DNA of 64,000 nucleotides from Nilaparvata lugens (Eukaryota > Arthropoda > Insecta > Hemiptera > Delphacidae): the NCBI RefSeq assembly GCF_014356525.2, contig NC_052507.1:7209974-7273973 (forward strand), in the 5' to 3' direction. Within the stretch, counting starts at the first letter, position 1. Every line of letters begins with the position of its first letter. Under the pieces are notes generated by a model. It did no database searches and was not told the DNA's origin. It saw nothing but the letters and a program-made list of their open reading frames with translations. Position numbers and translations under genes: made by a program. This document shows positions 1 through 11,328 of the stretch, piece after piece.

Positions 1-284
1 TTATAGTTCTATATTAACATATGGTATGGCCTTTTTTAATTATAATTAAGAGAATAAGAAGAATATACATGCTAAAAGACGAACTTTAAACACTTAAAAA
101 CCACCCTTTGAGTTAAAATATCGCCAAAAGATGAATATCGTCTCTAAAGGGCCAACTGAACATACCTATCAAATTTGAACGTTTTTGGTCCGGTAGATTT
201 TTAGTTCTGCGAGTGAGTGAGTGAGTCAGTCAGTCAGTCAGTCAGTCAGTCAGTGAGTGCCATTTCGCTTTTTATATATATAGA
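1..284 (-). mobile_element. Helitron-like element, truncated by window edge
   Basis: Read on the minus strand, the element starts at 284 with TCTATATATATAAAAAGCG, preceded by A, the host base expected for Helitrons. A (CACT/GACT)n stretch and a conserved block follow. The same block occurs in the elements at 23976-24655 and 25098-25797. The 3' end lies outside the window. It appears non-autonomous; no Rep/helicase coding is seen. Confidence 0.6.
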
Positions 285-447
285 TTAGCCCCCCATTAAA
301 TTTTCTGGTCAGAAATCATCCCCAATATTCACACAACATATTCCCAAAGTTTTATGCCGTTCTGTCAAGTAGTTTTCGAGTCTATAGGGAGCAAACAAAC
401 TAACAAACTTACTAGCACATAAACAGACATTCATTTTCATATATAGA
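285..447 (-). mobile_element. Second Helitron-like 5' end fragment
   Basis: On the minus strand from 447 this reads TCTATATATGAAAATGAATG, preceded by A, a typical Helitron-type 5' tip but a different family from 1-284. It continues to about 290, where the first element abuts it. No 3' end was found. Only the 5' signature supports the call. Confidence 0.35.
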
Positions 448-454
448 TTATTTT

Positions 455-588
455 AAACGAGAATGAACCTTTAATATTACATCAATAAACCTGTATTAGT
501 TACCGTCAAGAAGGCATTGACTAGACAGCGAGGATCGGCAACATTGCTCTCCTATCTGTCTCCACTGTCATTATAAAATGAGCCTCAG
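455..588 (-). repeat. Interspersed repeat shared with 63325-63470
   Basis: The reverse complement of this stretch matches 63325-63470 over roughly 130 bases, including the blocks TTGCCGATCCTCG and GTTTATTGATRTAATATTAA. A diverged piece also lies at 1120-1180. No coding or terminal structure is visible, so the class is unknown. Confidence 0.5.
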
Positions 589-592
589 TATA

Positions 593-881
593 GTTCAAGC
601 ATAGAGAAACAATAGCGTAAGTAGATATCCCATGGTATAGGGCGTTTATGTCGCAAGTTTTACTGTTATCCCAAGCCGATAGTTCACGTAGTTGTTTCCT
701 ATGCAGCTGTGTGACGCTGGTAGTCTCTCAAATTGTGCCGTTCATACACTTTCACCCCAACAGAACAGTAAAAATTGACAATAATCGACAGTAATCAGCT
801 TGAGATAACAGTAAAAGTTGCGACATAAATTCCTTATACCATGGGATATCTACTTACGCTATTGTTTCTCTATGGTTCAAG
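593..881. mobile_element. P-like MITE with 7-bp target duplication
   Basis: The element body is 600-874 (275 bp). Both ends begin CATAGAGAAACAATAGCG in inverted orientation. The first 40 bases of the two arms are identical and similarity extends to about 80. GTTCAAG is duplicated at 593-599 and 875-881. A TIR starting with CA plus a 7-bp duplication fits the P superfamily (1360/Hoppel type), but no transposase is present, so the superfamily is inferred. A 46-bp relative lies at 53762-53807, and a degraded relative may lie near 59590-59625. Confidence 0.75.
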
Positions 882-884
882 TCT

Positions 885-1075
885 CATCATCCTCTTGTCC
901 TTCTAATAACACTTCTTCTACTCTCCACTTTCTCTTGTTCTCTTTTCCATGTCCATGGTTTTTTAAGTTTTTTAAATTCTTCTTCTTCTTCCTCTTCTTC
1001 TTCTTCTTCTTCTCCTCCTCCTCCTCCTTCTTCTTCTTCTTCTTCTCCTTCTTCTTCTCCCTCTTCGTCCATGGT
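885..1075. repeat. TTC/TCC pyrimidine tract
   Basis: Low-complexity pyrimidine-rich DNA, mostly TTC and TCC triplets, immediately right of the P-like MITE. Reading frames across it on both strands are simple-sequence artefacts. Confidence 0.9.
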
Positions 1076-1089
1076 TTGCGATAATGTAA

Positions 1090-1185
1090 TGCGGGTTGCC
1101 TATTCTACTCCTTCATAACATCAAGACAGAGGATCGGCAACGTTGTTCTCCTATCATTCTCCACTGCCATTATAACGTGTTCCTC
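1090..1185 (-). repeat. Diverged copy of the 455-588 repeat
   Basis: Contains AGGATCGGCAACGTTG and a CTCCACTGCCATTATAA block corresponding to 530-585. Together with 455-588 it brackets the MITE and the pyrimidine tract, so this may be a partial local duplication. Confidence 0.4.
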
Positions 1186-1244
1186 ACTAGAGCCAGATTT
1201 GGATCATTATTAGGGCAGCTGTTTCACAAGGAACCAATAGTCGA

Positions 1245-1925
1245 GTCGATCATTCGACAGTCGACACAGGTTAGTCGATTATTCGATAGTTGATATAGAT
1301 TAGTCGATTACTAGGATCATTATATTTGAGCCAGCTGTCACACAATACAGTGGTACTCTCATGTCTCGTTGTCTGAGCAGAGTCGATCATTCGACAGTCG
1401 ACACAGGTTAGTCGATTATTCGATAGTTGATATAGATTAGTCGATTACTAGGATCATTAAACTTGAGCCAGCTGTCACACAATGCAGTGGTCCTCTCCTG
1501 TCTCGTTGTCTGAGCAGAGTCGATCATTCGACAGTCGACACAGGTTAGTCGATTATTCGATAGTTGATATAGATTAGTCGATTACTGGGATCATTAAACT
1601 TGAGCCAGCTGTCACACAATACAGTGGTCCTCTCCTGTCTCGTTGTCTGAGCAGAGTCGATCATTCGACAGTCGACACAGGTTTTTCGATTATTCGTTAG
1701 TTGATATAGATTAGTCGATTACTAGGATCGTTATAACTGAGCCAGCTGTCACACGATACAGTGGTATTCTCATGTCTCGTTGTCTGAGCAGAGTCGATCA
1801 TTCGACAGTCGACACAGGTTAGTCGATTATTCGATAGTTGATATAGATTAGTCGATTACTATGATCATTATATTTGAGCTAGCTGTCACACAATACAGTG
1901 GCCAGCCCCTGTTCCGTTGTCTGAT
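1245..1925. repeat. 137-bp tandem satellite, five units
   Basis: The marker GTCGATCATTCGACAG recurs at 1245, 1382, 1519, 1656 and 1793, an exact spacing of 137 bp each time. Units are rich in TCGA and TCGATTA motifs and differ by only a few substitutions. The last unit decays near 1925. No long reading frame spans the array. Confidence 0.92.
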
Positions 1926-2210
1926 CACAACAACCAACCTGATGCCAAAACCCAAAACAGGGACAATGATGTGACGTCACTTGTGGTCATGTGACCGACT
2001 TGTCATTGGTGAACTACATGTGACGAGATGATGTTCCGATTCAAGAGCTCGGTCTGGGACAGAAGCTGTACCACACTACAATGCTGTGCCGTGTTTGAAA
2101 TTTGAATACAATTCATCATGGTTAGATTCAGAGCAGAACTGGATTAACTTTCGATCTATGAAGTATGAAAACAGAGCTCTGTTGTGCTTAGATTAGACTG
2201 GAGTTTATTC
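1926..2210. other. Unassigned sequence
   Basis: Moderate-GC sequence with a CGTCAC-rich patch. It has no long reading frame, repeat match or RNA structure that I can recognise. Confidence 0.4.
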
Positions 2211-2950
2211 ATTGACCGAGCGAAGTGAGGTCTAAGATTCAAGTCGACGGTTTTGCATTTCTCTTTATGTTTATATTCTTTTATATTTGTTTATATGTTC
2301 CGAATTCACGGCGAAACGCGGTAATAGATTCTCATAAAATTTGACAGGTATGTTCCTTTTTAAATTGCGCCTCGACGTATATACAAGGTTTTTGGCAATT
2401 TTGCATTTCAAGGATAATAATAAAAAAGGAAAAGGAGCCTCCTTGATACGCCAATATTACAGTAAAGATCGGGCCTGGCAATTTTGCATTTGAAGGATAA
2501 TAATATAAAAGGAAAAGGAGCCTCCTTGATACGCCAATATTACAGTAAAGATCAGGCCTTAGAATTATTCATCATGAATCAGCTTTCGAGTGTATTATAA
2601 ATTGCATGCAATTCAATATCTCAATGCAACTTATATAGAACACAGCTGTTGTGTGGACTGTTAACTGCATGCAGTGAGGCATGCAATTGATAACTTGATG
2701 CAGCGTAGTATTTTCTCTCGACTTTTCTCTGCTTTCAACTTGGTAAGCTTTTGATGATAGTAGCATAATATAGCTGTTCACATAAAATTATTAGCATTGT
2801 CGATACAACAACATGAACAGCCATTAGTCGTTTATACACCACCGATATCTCGCTGACGCGACAGGACAGGACAGAATTTACTCTGATGGACATTTTTAGA
2901 GGAGACTGTGGTTTATTACTGCACGAGGTCTACTGTTCACAGAACTAATA
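2211..2950 (-). repeat. Interspersed repeat family B, copy 1
   Basis: On the minus strand this runs from a TAGTTCTGTGAACAGTAGACC-type 5' end (near 2950) to a 3' end reading CCTCACTTCGCTCGGTCAA (2211). Related copies are at 15249, 29545, 32374, 58561 and 60051. No coding region or target duplication was found. Repeated short palindromes containing GCATGC lie inside. The class is unresolved: a non-autonomous DNA element or a SINE-like element. Confidence 0.65.
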
Positions 2951-4338
2951 GTGTATCATGTGATAAGAGAGTATATTGCAAGATAGTATAGAAAGAGTAT
3001 TCAAAAAGTATACAAAGAGTGCATTACATACTGTGCCCACTGGTTTTAATGCATACAAAATTATATCAATTAGAATAAACTTCAAAGTGAGAAGATGAAA
3101 CAATTCAAACCAGAAGTGTTTGGGCATTGTTCCACCAGCATGAAACATTAATAATAATAATAATAATAACAATAATGTTAATGTCTCTGGTCGAGGGTAC
3201 AACACGACCAGAGGAGTTTATTCAAATTAAAGATATGACATTATCATAGACATTATCAATTGTGTTGTGAGTGTTACCTTCCTCTTTATAGATTATTCCA
3301 TATGATTCTATTTCCAAAAACAAAAATAAGATTGAAATTCTCTGTTCTGTTCACTTCTTTCAATTCTGTAACAAAGATTAAGGTGAAACACACAGGCACT
3401 AAATTCTATACTACGTAACGCATACGTAGAATATAGAATATAGATATAGAATTCACTGGTTAATTAAAACAATATGAAAACTTGTGGTGCCCTTTTCAAC
3501 TTTTCAACTTGAAAATGACCTAAGTTATGATCGAAACTAGTCGTTGTAATATTTTGGATAAAAAAGGATACTACAAGCTTCCATTTTGTTTTTATTAATT
3601 TATAAAAACCAGCCCAAATAAAGTGTTTTTATAAACCACTGTTTCTATACAAGTTGAAACATTACAGTTGATCTATTTATTGAAGGTACATTAGAATAAT
3701 AATGAAGAAATGAGAGATAGTGAACGAGAGACGAAGAGGGATAATGTCTTGCTCTGTGAAGCTTTTCTATCGTCTCAGGAAATCCCTCTGATTACTAGGC
3801 AATCCAGACTGAATCCCCAATCTAGCACTCACAAAGAGCTGCAATATGTTCTTAAATCAAGTGGAAACTTGTACAGTGGATCAAATCCGATTGTCTTCAT
3901 TCTTCACTACAATAATGTTAAAGATTTCTCATTTCAAAAAAATCTCTATCCTCTGCATTTTCTCCACTTTTATTCCAATGTACTTGATATTTCTCATTCA
4001 GATGGAAAAATAATGCTATATTTACTTATATATATCCATACCCATATTTACTTATTCACCTATATATACTTCTCAATTTTTCTTTTCTTTCTCTTTCTCC
4101 TTACATCCTTCTTCGCCTTTCATCCTTCTTTCTCTCTCCGTCTTCTTTTTCTCTCGCTCCCTAACATTTATCTTCTTTTGAACATAAAAGTGTTACTACT
4201 ATGTACTATTTTACTACTATGTACCTATGCTAGCGCACAAACCTGGGTTTTGCTGGTTTTGTCAGATAGGAAACAAGTTATTTTTAATTAAAGAGTCTAT
4301 GTGTTTTTGGAATCTTATTATGTATTTCTTGCTTGTTT
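2951..4338. other. Unassigned AT-rich stretch
   Basis: Contains a short (AAT)n run near 3151-3170. The longest frame (3710-4291, plus) is hydrophobic low-complexity sequence with no recognisable domain. No RNA gene is evident. I see nothing I can name here. Confidence 0.4.
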
Positions 4339-4390
4339 ATTATTATTATTATTATTATTATTATTTTATTATTATTATTATTATTATTTA
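4339..4390. repeat. (ATT)n microsatellite
   Basis: About 50 bp of ATT triplets with a single interruption, immediately upstream of a LINE reverse-transcriptase fragment. Confidence 0.9.
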
Positions 4391-4399
4391 ATTTGTCAT

Positions 4400-5362
4400 G
4401 AATTTGTCACCTCTGTGTGCCACAAGGTTCCAATCTTGGACCATTGCTTTATCTGGGTCAGTAATCACAATGGTTGGTGTTTCAAAGGAAACTAAGATAT
4501 TTCAGTATGCTGATGACACAGTTATGGTAGCCAGCCAGACAAGTTTTGATGAAGCAAGAATATTGCTACAAAGAGACTTTGATAGAATGCAAAGATGGAT
4601 CCATGATAATGGCTTGACTTTGAATTTTTAAAAAACCACTTGTATGCATATGAGACCGCCACGTCAAACCTCAAAGTCCACTAATATTACTATGCATTCC
4701 TTAAATTGTCTACATGAGAATAACTTTGGAACTCCTTGTACTTGTAATGAAAAGGTCAAACAAGTTACATTCAAAAGTATCTAGGTATTTTCATTGATGA
4801 TGTTTAAAGTGGGGTCCTCACATTGATAGTGTATGCCAGCGTCTTCGCTCATGTCTATTTGGTTTATATAACTTACAGCGATCTGTCTCAAAGAAGACAT
4901 TGATAGTTGTTTATAAAGCCCTAGCTGAATCCGTAGTAAGATACGGTGTCAATGTTTGGGGTAATGCAAGTGGCTATGAAATTGATAGAGTTAAGAGATT
5001 ACAAAATTCCTTGCTGAAAATAGTTCATTCAAAACAAGAGAGTTACCCTAAGCCAAATTTGTTTAAAAAATATAGCATTCTTCCTGTAAACGAGCTTTTC
5101 AGATAGATATCTTATTAAATAATTATTTTTCTAATAACTTTAAAATGTCAAGTAGAATTGCATGAGCGAAGACAAGGTGCTGCTTATAAGAGGTTTATTG
5201 TGCCCGAATACAATAATTATCATGGTAAATGGAACTTAGTTATGTTGTACCAACTATTTTCAATGAGTTGCCAGATGATTTAATTGGTCTGGATAGAATT
5301 TCAATTGTTAAGAATAAGATGAAACACTTTCTGTTAAATAATTTGAGTGAATTTGAATGATT
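4400..5362 (+). pseudogene. LINE reverse-transcriptase C-terminal fragment (Jockey/CR1-like)
   Basis: Conceptual frames carry the RT block VPQGSNLGPLLY at about 4417, then FQYADDTVMVAS at about 4501-4536, the catalytic YADD motif. The post-RT thumb and connector follow (4900-5106, with VRYGVNVWG). A C-terminal tail ends at a stop near 5360. At least three frameshifts or stops separate these blocks, so it is dead. The 5' part (endonuclease, RT palm start) is missing. It belongs to a different LINE family from copies A and B. Confidence 0.8.
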
Positions 5363-5805
5363 TTCATAAATTCTTTTTTTTTTATATATATTTTTCTTGT
5401 GTATTATTGTTTGTGATAAGCACAACTGAAATCCCATTGTTTTATTATTTTATTGCTACACAATACAATTAAATGAATTATTATCAATGTATCAATTAAT
5501 TTTGATTGTATCAATGTACTATTTCTATGGTTTTTTTTAATATAATGTAAAACTTGACTCCTCCAGTCAAACCTTCTTTAGAAGGTTTTGGAGAATTTAT
5601 AATTCGTCTGGTTTATAATATTTGAAATGTTCTACTGGAAGGGAATCTTCTTATCTTTTGTCATTCTTGCTTTTTTTTATTATTCTTCATTTGTTTTGTT
5701 TGTAAGATTTCTTTTTATAAGTGTATTTTTCATTTTTGTTTGTTATATTTTCTATAATAAACTCCCTTCTTCTGGGGGTACCAGGACGAAGGAAAAAGGA
5801 AAGGA
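5363..5805 (+). repeat. Probable 3' UTR of the LINE fragment
   Basis: AT-rich sequence after the LINE stop. It contains small stem-loops, for example AACCTTCTTTAGAAGGTT near 5571-5588, of the type common in LINE 3' ends. It ends where a purine-rich block meets an ATT run at about 5806. Assignment is by position only. Confidence 0.35.
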
Positions 5806-6080
5806 AGGATTATTATTATTATTATTATTATGCGTCAAATTCCCTTGTATAGAAATCGCTAAGTATTTACTTTGGATGCCGTACTAGATCCTTATTTCTA
5901 CGATTATTCCAAAAAATTTTCATTCTAGCCGATATAGCCTCTCTTCTTAATTTCCACGGGGCGTATTTCCCACTTTGCAACACTCCTTCTAAATTGGTTT
6001 CTGTCAAATATTATGTCATCATTAATTCCTGCATCAGATAAGTCCTTCTGTACATTTTTAATCCAATTATTATGATTTTT
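5806..6080 (-). pseudogene. Second LINE 3' fragment with (AAT)n tail
   Basis: On the minus strand, 6075 to 5930 encodes an open block with KNVQKDLSDAGINDD and FRRSVAKW, resembling the C-terminal tail of RTE-type and related LINE proteins. It ends soon after, and the element closes with an (AAT)n tail at 5806-5830. It lies opposite to the 4400-5362 fragment. Strongly 5' truncated. The family assignment is tentative. Confidence 0.55.
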
Positions 6081-6635
6081 ATCTCATTATTATTATGATT
6101 TATAGTCTACATTGTATTGTTTTGAATATGAAAAAAAATTGATTTTTTTACGTGAGAAACGTAACGTTAATCCAGCACTCTATAAAAATTATCTAGAAGT
6201 TATAATTTTGAAAAAAAAAATTTCGGCACAATCTTGAAGACAACATTATTTAACGCCTTGTTCTCAATTCAACGATTGCGCATCCAAATTAAAACGTCTA
6301 AACTGATTCAGCGAGGGCTGAACAGCTGAACAGCTGAACAGAGCACAATGTTCTGAATATTCAACGCAGCCTAACTTTTGACACTAAATGTATTCTTTCA
6401 ATCGGATGCACTCCCAGTGGCATTCGGCTGCTGACTACAGTCGAACCTCGGCTGAATATTAATGCAGCAGTCAGCAAAAGTTAAGCTCAGGCAAGAGGGG
6501 CACAAAGGAGGGGTAAGAGGGTGGTGATGAGGGGGCAAGAGTAGGGTAACTTCCGGGTTGCCAGTTTGGCTCCAAAAAAGTTTTGTACAGCCTTGTTGTT
6601 AGATGCTTATTATTGCTTGTTTCGGCCCAAAGATT
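6081..6635. other. Unassigned sequence
   Basis: Includes a short tandem CAGCTGAA block near 6320. No gene, RNA or recognised repeat was seen. Confidence 0.4.
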
Positions 6636-7275
6636 TAGGCCCGAATTCACCAAAAACGAGATCTAGGTTTGAGCGGCAGTTGGTTCTAAGTTGTCAGATG
6701 ACTTTGAATTGATTTTGTAATAGTATCTCAAGTCACAAGGACGGGAAGGGCACTTTTGCAGGCGAGAATGATGTTTCTAGTCGAGGCGTTAGCCTGGACT
6801 AGAAACTCATTCGAGCACTGCAAAAGACATTCACGTCCAAGTAGCTTACACTTTTTTGTCATTATAATCTAGAAATAATTGAGAAACAGAAAACATTACC
6901 TGCTTGTGCTGACATTACTACATGCATTCTATAAACATAACCTAGTTTACAAGTTTCGAATCAGGAATTTCCTGATTGTAGTTGACAAAACTTCCACCTG
7001 GAGCGCTAAAAGGCGGTTTTCGTACCAGTTTTGCTGTTCCAAATTCGGAACTACGGAGCATACTCGACTGTAAAGAAAACATATGATTTTATTACAGTAT
7101 AATAAGCTATAATGAGGATCATATGTTTATTTGATCTACAACCAGCTGTTAACCGGCTTAATTTCATGGATTTAAAACAGCTGAAAATGAATGACTATGA
7201 TAAAAAACCATTTTTTGTTTATTTAGAATCAACTGGCGCTTAAACCAAGTTTTCGTTTTGGTGAATTTGGTCCTA
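6636..7275. mobile_element. TIR element flanked by TA
   Basis: The ends read GGCCCGAATTCACCAAAA (from 6638) and its diverged complement ending TTTTGGTGAATTTGGTCC (to 7273). Arms are about 60 bp and roughly 80 percent similar by eye. TA flanks both sides. Inside are an imperfect hairpin (about 6735-6842) and a fragment of repeat family C (6880-7190). No transposase is present, so the superfamily is uncertain. Confidence 0.6.
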
Positions 7276-7450
7276 AGTCATGCTTCATAGCAAGCATCAA
7301 AATAATTTTTCAGAAAAGAACAAATTATTGTGGAGGAGAAAAGGAAAATTATTGTGATTGGATAAGATGAGATTGAATCTATTTATTCATTAGTGTTTTT
7401 ATTTGTTATTTTATATTAAACACTTTTTCAAAAGTAGGGTACTATGATGT

Positions 7451-7482
<32 letters not shown>

Positions 7483-7714
7483 GTAGCCCTGAATACATAC
7501 ATACGTTTCTAGATTAGATTCAAGTTCAATTTTTATTGAACAAAATATTCAAATTGGAGGTCCCACTAAACCCGAAGGTTTCTCAGTAGGTGCCTATATA
7601 AGTATACATAATAAATCACAGAATCGTACATTACAAAAAATAAAGTTAACAAATTTGATAAGAGGAAGAGAGAAAAATGTTTTTTTCATGCAAAGGGAAG
7701 TTGGGAAGGTTTTT
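7276..7714. other. AT-rich stretch with (TA)n and LINE-like 3' debris
   Basis: A (TA)n run lies at 7456-7482. From about 7510 the minus strand resembles a LINE 3' end (CTGAGAAACCTTCGGG). No coding sequence is seen. Confidence 0.4.
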
Positions 7715-7935
7715 TTTCCATGTATGTTACAATATATACTTGCTTATTCACTTATCTTAAATTAAAAGCCAGTATTGCTAGTTATTCAACGAATTTTACA
7801 AAGTATGAAAAGTTATCAATCAGAATGGATATTGAATGAAAAATGATTATATTACATCCCGATGTAACTACATAAATCGTCGGTGCTTCAACAAATAATT
7901 GTCGACTCTCTGGAAAGGGAAGTATTCATATTTTT
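7715..7935 (-). mobile_element. LINE 3'-domain fragment, subfamily 2
   Basis: The minus strand matches 13857-14117 and, more distantly, the 3' terminal domain of LINE copies A and B. It retains the hairpin CGACAATTATTTGTTG and the following AAGCACCG block. The 5' side breaks off near 7930. Confidence 0.6.
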
Positions 7936-8345
7936 GCCAATATCTCCGTTATGCATGATTCGATTTCAGTTTGGTTTTAGGTATAAAATAGTAGAAAATA
8001 GGTAGGAAATTCCGATGTACTTTTAAAATTGAAATTCAAAGATGGCCGGGCTGAGAGGTCATTGACCTTTATATATTTTTGCTCACATATCTGTTATCCT
8101 TGAGGTGAAAAATCTGTTTTGGAGGTATAAGATGGTAGATAATAGGTAGTAAATCTCGGCATAGTTTTTTTGGTAAAATTCAAAGATGGCTGGGCTGACA
8201 TATCCCTGGCCCGGTACTTTAGTTTATTCAATTTCTCTGTTATCCTTGAGGTGTAAAATCTGTTATTGGAGGTATAAAATAGTAGAGAATAAGTACTAAA
8301 TCTTGGCATAGTTTGTTTGGTGGAATTCGAATATGGCCGGGAAAG
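7936..8345. repeat. Tandem repeat of about 145 bp, three units
   Basis: The marker GTATAA followed by a TAGTAGA-like block occurs at 7981, 8125 and 8272 (spacing 144 and 147). Each unit holds an AAGATGGC-type block and a TTATCCTTGAGGTG block. Units are diverged; no coding is seen. Confidence 0.75.
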
Positions 8346-8379
8346 CGACATGAACGTAAGTAATATTGTTCCCATCAAC

Positions 8380-8682
8380 TCACAACCAGGAGTGGAGGAG
8401 GAGAAGGAGTATAAAAAGAAGTATGAGGAGGAGGAACAGGAGGAGGGAAAGAAGATAAAGAGGAGAAGAAGAAGAAGAAGAAGAAGAAGAAGAAGAAGAA
8501 GAAGAAGAAGAAGAAGAAGAAGGAAAAGGAGAAGAAGAAGAAGAAGAAGAAGAAGAAGAAGAAGAAGAAGAAGAAGAAGAAGAAGAAGAGAAGAAGAAGG
8601 AGAAGGAGGATGAGGAAAAGAAGAAGTGATGAAGAAGAAGGAGGAAGACGAGGAGGTGTAGGAGGAGGAGGTGGAGGAGGAG
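8380..8682. repeat. AAG/AGG purine tract
   Basis: Nearly pure purine on the plus strand, with a long AAG core at 8465-8590 flanked by GGA-rich sequence. It abuts the 3' tail of LINE copy A at 8683. Frames across it give poly-Arg/Glu or poly-Phe/Ser artefacts. Confidence 0.95.
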
Positions 8683-9352
8683 GATTGATTGATTGATTGA
8701 GTACTTTATTTATGTAGATTACAATATATACTGGCTTATACACTTATATACAATAGCTTACAATACAGCAAAGTTACAGATGAATTTACATAATATAGAC
8801 TAAGAAAATAACTATTGAACTGTATATGATATGAAAAAGCAATTTGTAATATAATAACTATAGATAATAATCATATGTTATGCATCTACATAAATTGGCG
8901 GAGCTTTGGACATATCAATGTCCATTCTTGGGAAGAATATTAAAAATATCCTCCCACTAACTCTCTACCAAAACGTTAATTTCGTTATTTAAACTAAGGT
9001 TATTTATTAATGGAAATATTGTAAAAGTTTTAATCAATATGAATATTGAAGAGAAAAAAACAGAAAATTGATAAGTAAAATAATTATATAGGTAGATAAG
9101 ATCAAATAATTGATTAATAAAATGAAGTAGGCTGAAAGTAGATCAGGGTATCAAATTTCAGTAATATACAGCAGTATGCAGTGGATAATTGAAATAACAT
9201 GAGTTTATATAATATATATATATATATATACAATTCGTTCTATACATGGTTTAAAGGTTTATATTGGTGGAATGGGTGAGGGATGGTTGTCATGTGATCG
9301 TTCTAGGGCCGGACAGTTTCAGTCATTTGTTCCAAAATATGTTTTTTTAAAG

Positions 9353-10019
9353 TCAGGTGAAGCTCGCTCGGCTCTCGATAGACCTGATAGAAACAGGAAG
9401 TGTATTCCATGCACGACAGGCACTGACTAAGAAGGATTTTGTGAAAATAGTAGTTCGATGATTGGGTATCCTTAAAGTACTTTCTCCGGTTCTAGTATGT
9501 GAAGCATCTATCCTCCTACCTTCAGAGACAAATTTGAAATCATCTTTAAAATAGTTCGGATTACCGTATTTCAAGATATCTCTAACAAGCTTGACTATTC
9601 GAAAAAGCCTCTGATCGGGAAGCTTCAATGTTGAACTAGCAATGTGGGCTGGGGTGATATGATCATGGCGTTGGAGAGAGTAGACGAAACGTAGACAATA
9701 ATTTTGGCAACGCTGTAGTTTATCATTCAGAGTGACTTGCATATCATTAAGAACAGAATTACAATACATTAAATGTGGGAAGATGAGAGATTGAACCAAT
9801 AATAATTTAATGTTTCTAGGGAGGATATCGTGCATTTTCTTCAATGCATGCATGGCTGAGAATACCTTTTTACAAGTTTTGTTCACTTGTTCTGACCAGT
9901 CAAGAGTATTATTCATAATAATGCCTAAATTTTTAACTGAGCTACAGTAAGGAATGTCATTACCGTCTACACTAATTTTGTGAATCGATTCAAGGTCAAT
10001 ATTGTTATAAGACGAGAAT
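9353..10019 (-). pseudogene. LINE copy A: C-terminal region of ORF2
   Basis: Open block of 187 codons (9916-9353), with the same frame extending upstream. It contains LLLVQSLIFPHLMYC and CRAWNTLPVSIRS, the usual post-RT region ending before the 3' UTR. The site where copy B has a one-base deletion (near 9950 here) is intact in this copy. Confidence 0.85.
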
Positions 10020-11303
10020 ATCCATTATAATGGGTTGTGTTTTGATGGGATTAAGCTTAAGGCCATTTTTCTTTGTCCATTCCACTATCGAATTGATATC
10101 CTGATTCATTATTCCAACTGTTTCATTATTTTTGTTATGGGACAGCTTAAATAGATTTGAAGGTCGTCTGCATAAGTATGGAAACTGGAGAATTTGATAA
10201 TGGAAGAAAGGTCATTAGCATACAAGTGAAGAGGAGAGGGCCTAAAATTGAACCTTGTGGTACTCCATGCATAACGTTTTTCCAAGTTGACTTTTTGTCA
10301 CCGACAGATACACATTGTTTCCTACCTAATAGATAGGATTTAAACCAAACTAACGAGTTGTGACTGAAACCAAGAATAGCCAACTTATTCAGAAGGACTG
10401 TATGATCAACAGTATCGAATGCTTTAGAAAAATCAAATAGGGTGAGGATGGTGCATTTTCTTTGGTCCATAGCTAACCTTATATCATCAGTGACACGAAG
10501 CAGAGCTGTCTCAGTTGAATGGAATTTTCTAAAGCCTGATTGAAAGTTATGAAGCTTACTATTGTTGTCTAGAAATTTTACAACTTGAGCATGAATGAGT
10601 CTTTCTAGCACTTTGGACAATGCAGGTAAAATACTGATTGGTCTAAAATCCTCAACTTTATTGGGTGATGGAACTTTATTTAGAGGGCGAACCAGAGCAA
10701 ACTTCCAGTTTTCAGGGAAAATGCCTTCTTCAAGTGACTTGTTGAAAATGTATGTAATGGTTGGTAAAACAGCAATAACATCTTCTTGATAAATTTAATA
10801 GGAATTTTGTCTACACCCGTAGCATTACTATGAATACGTTGAATTGCTCTGAAAGTGTCTTCTTCTGAGATTGGATGGAAATGAAATTGATCAGTGATTG
10901 GTAAATCTAAGTTTGTAACCTGCTCTTCAAGATCATCTATATGATTAGCAATGACAACTTCGTCGCGTTGGTTAGAGTGTGAAACGAAATGGTCATTTAT
11001 ATTATTCAATGGTAAGTCAATTTGTGGATTCGATTTCTGTTTGCCAAGCCCGAATTCTTTTATTCCCTGCCAAAGTGATTTAGAGTCTTGTCTATTGTTT
11101 GTCATAAACGAATTCAAGTACCTAATCTTTGAGTTCCGTAATTCCTGTTTAACCCTATTTCTAAGGCTCCTATACTCTATCAAACTGTCCAAGTCAAATG
11201 TCTTTTTAAATTTTCTATGTGCTTTGTCTCTACGTCCCATCATCTTAAGTATGTCTTCAGTCATCCACGGTACTCGTCGTTTTCTATTAATCCTCCTTGT
11301 CAC
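10020..11303 (-). pseudogene. LINE copy A: reverse transcriptase, frameshifted
   Basis: Minus-strand frames at 11303-10680 and 10620-10147 contain the linker, the fingers, DFSKAFDTVDH (motif A) and GVPQGSILGPLLF (motif B). A 2-base deletion just after the PLLF block knocks the YADD region out of frame. Another shift separates 10680 from 10620. It corresponds to 36600-38015 in copy B. Not functional as it stands. Confidence 0.88.
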
Positions 11304-11328
11304 ATAGGTGCATGTTTGTCATACAAAG

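Noticed and set aside
3710..4291. 193-codon frame on the plus strand
   Set aside because: Low-complexity hydrophobic sequence in AT-rich DNA. No domain, no codon pattern and no neighbouring gene structure.
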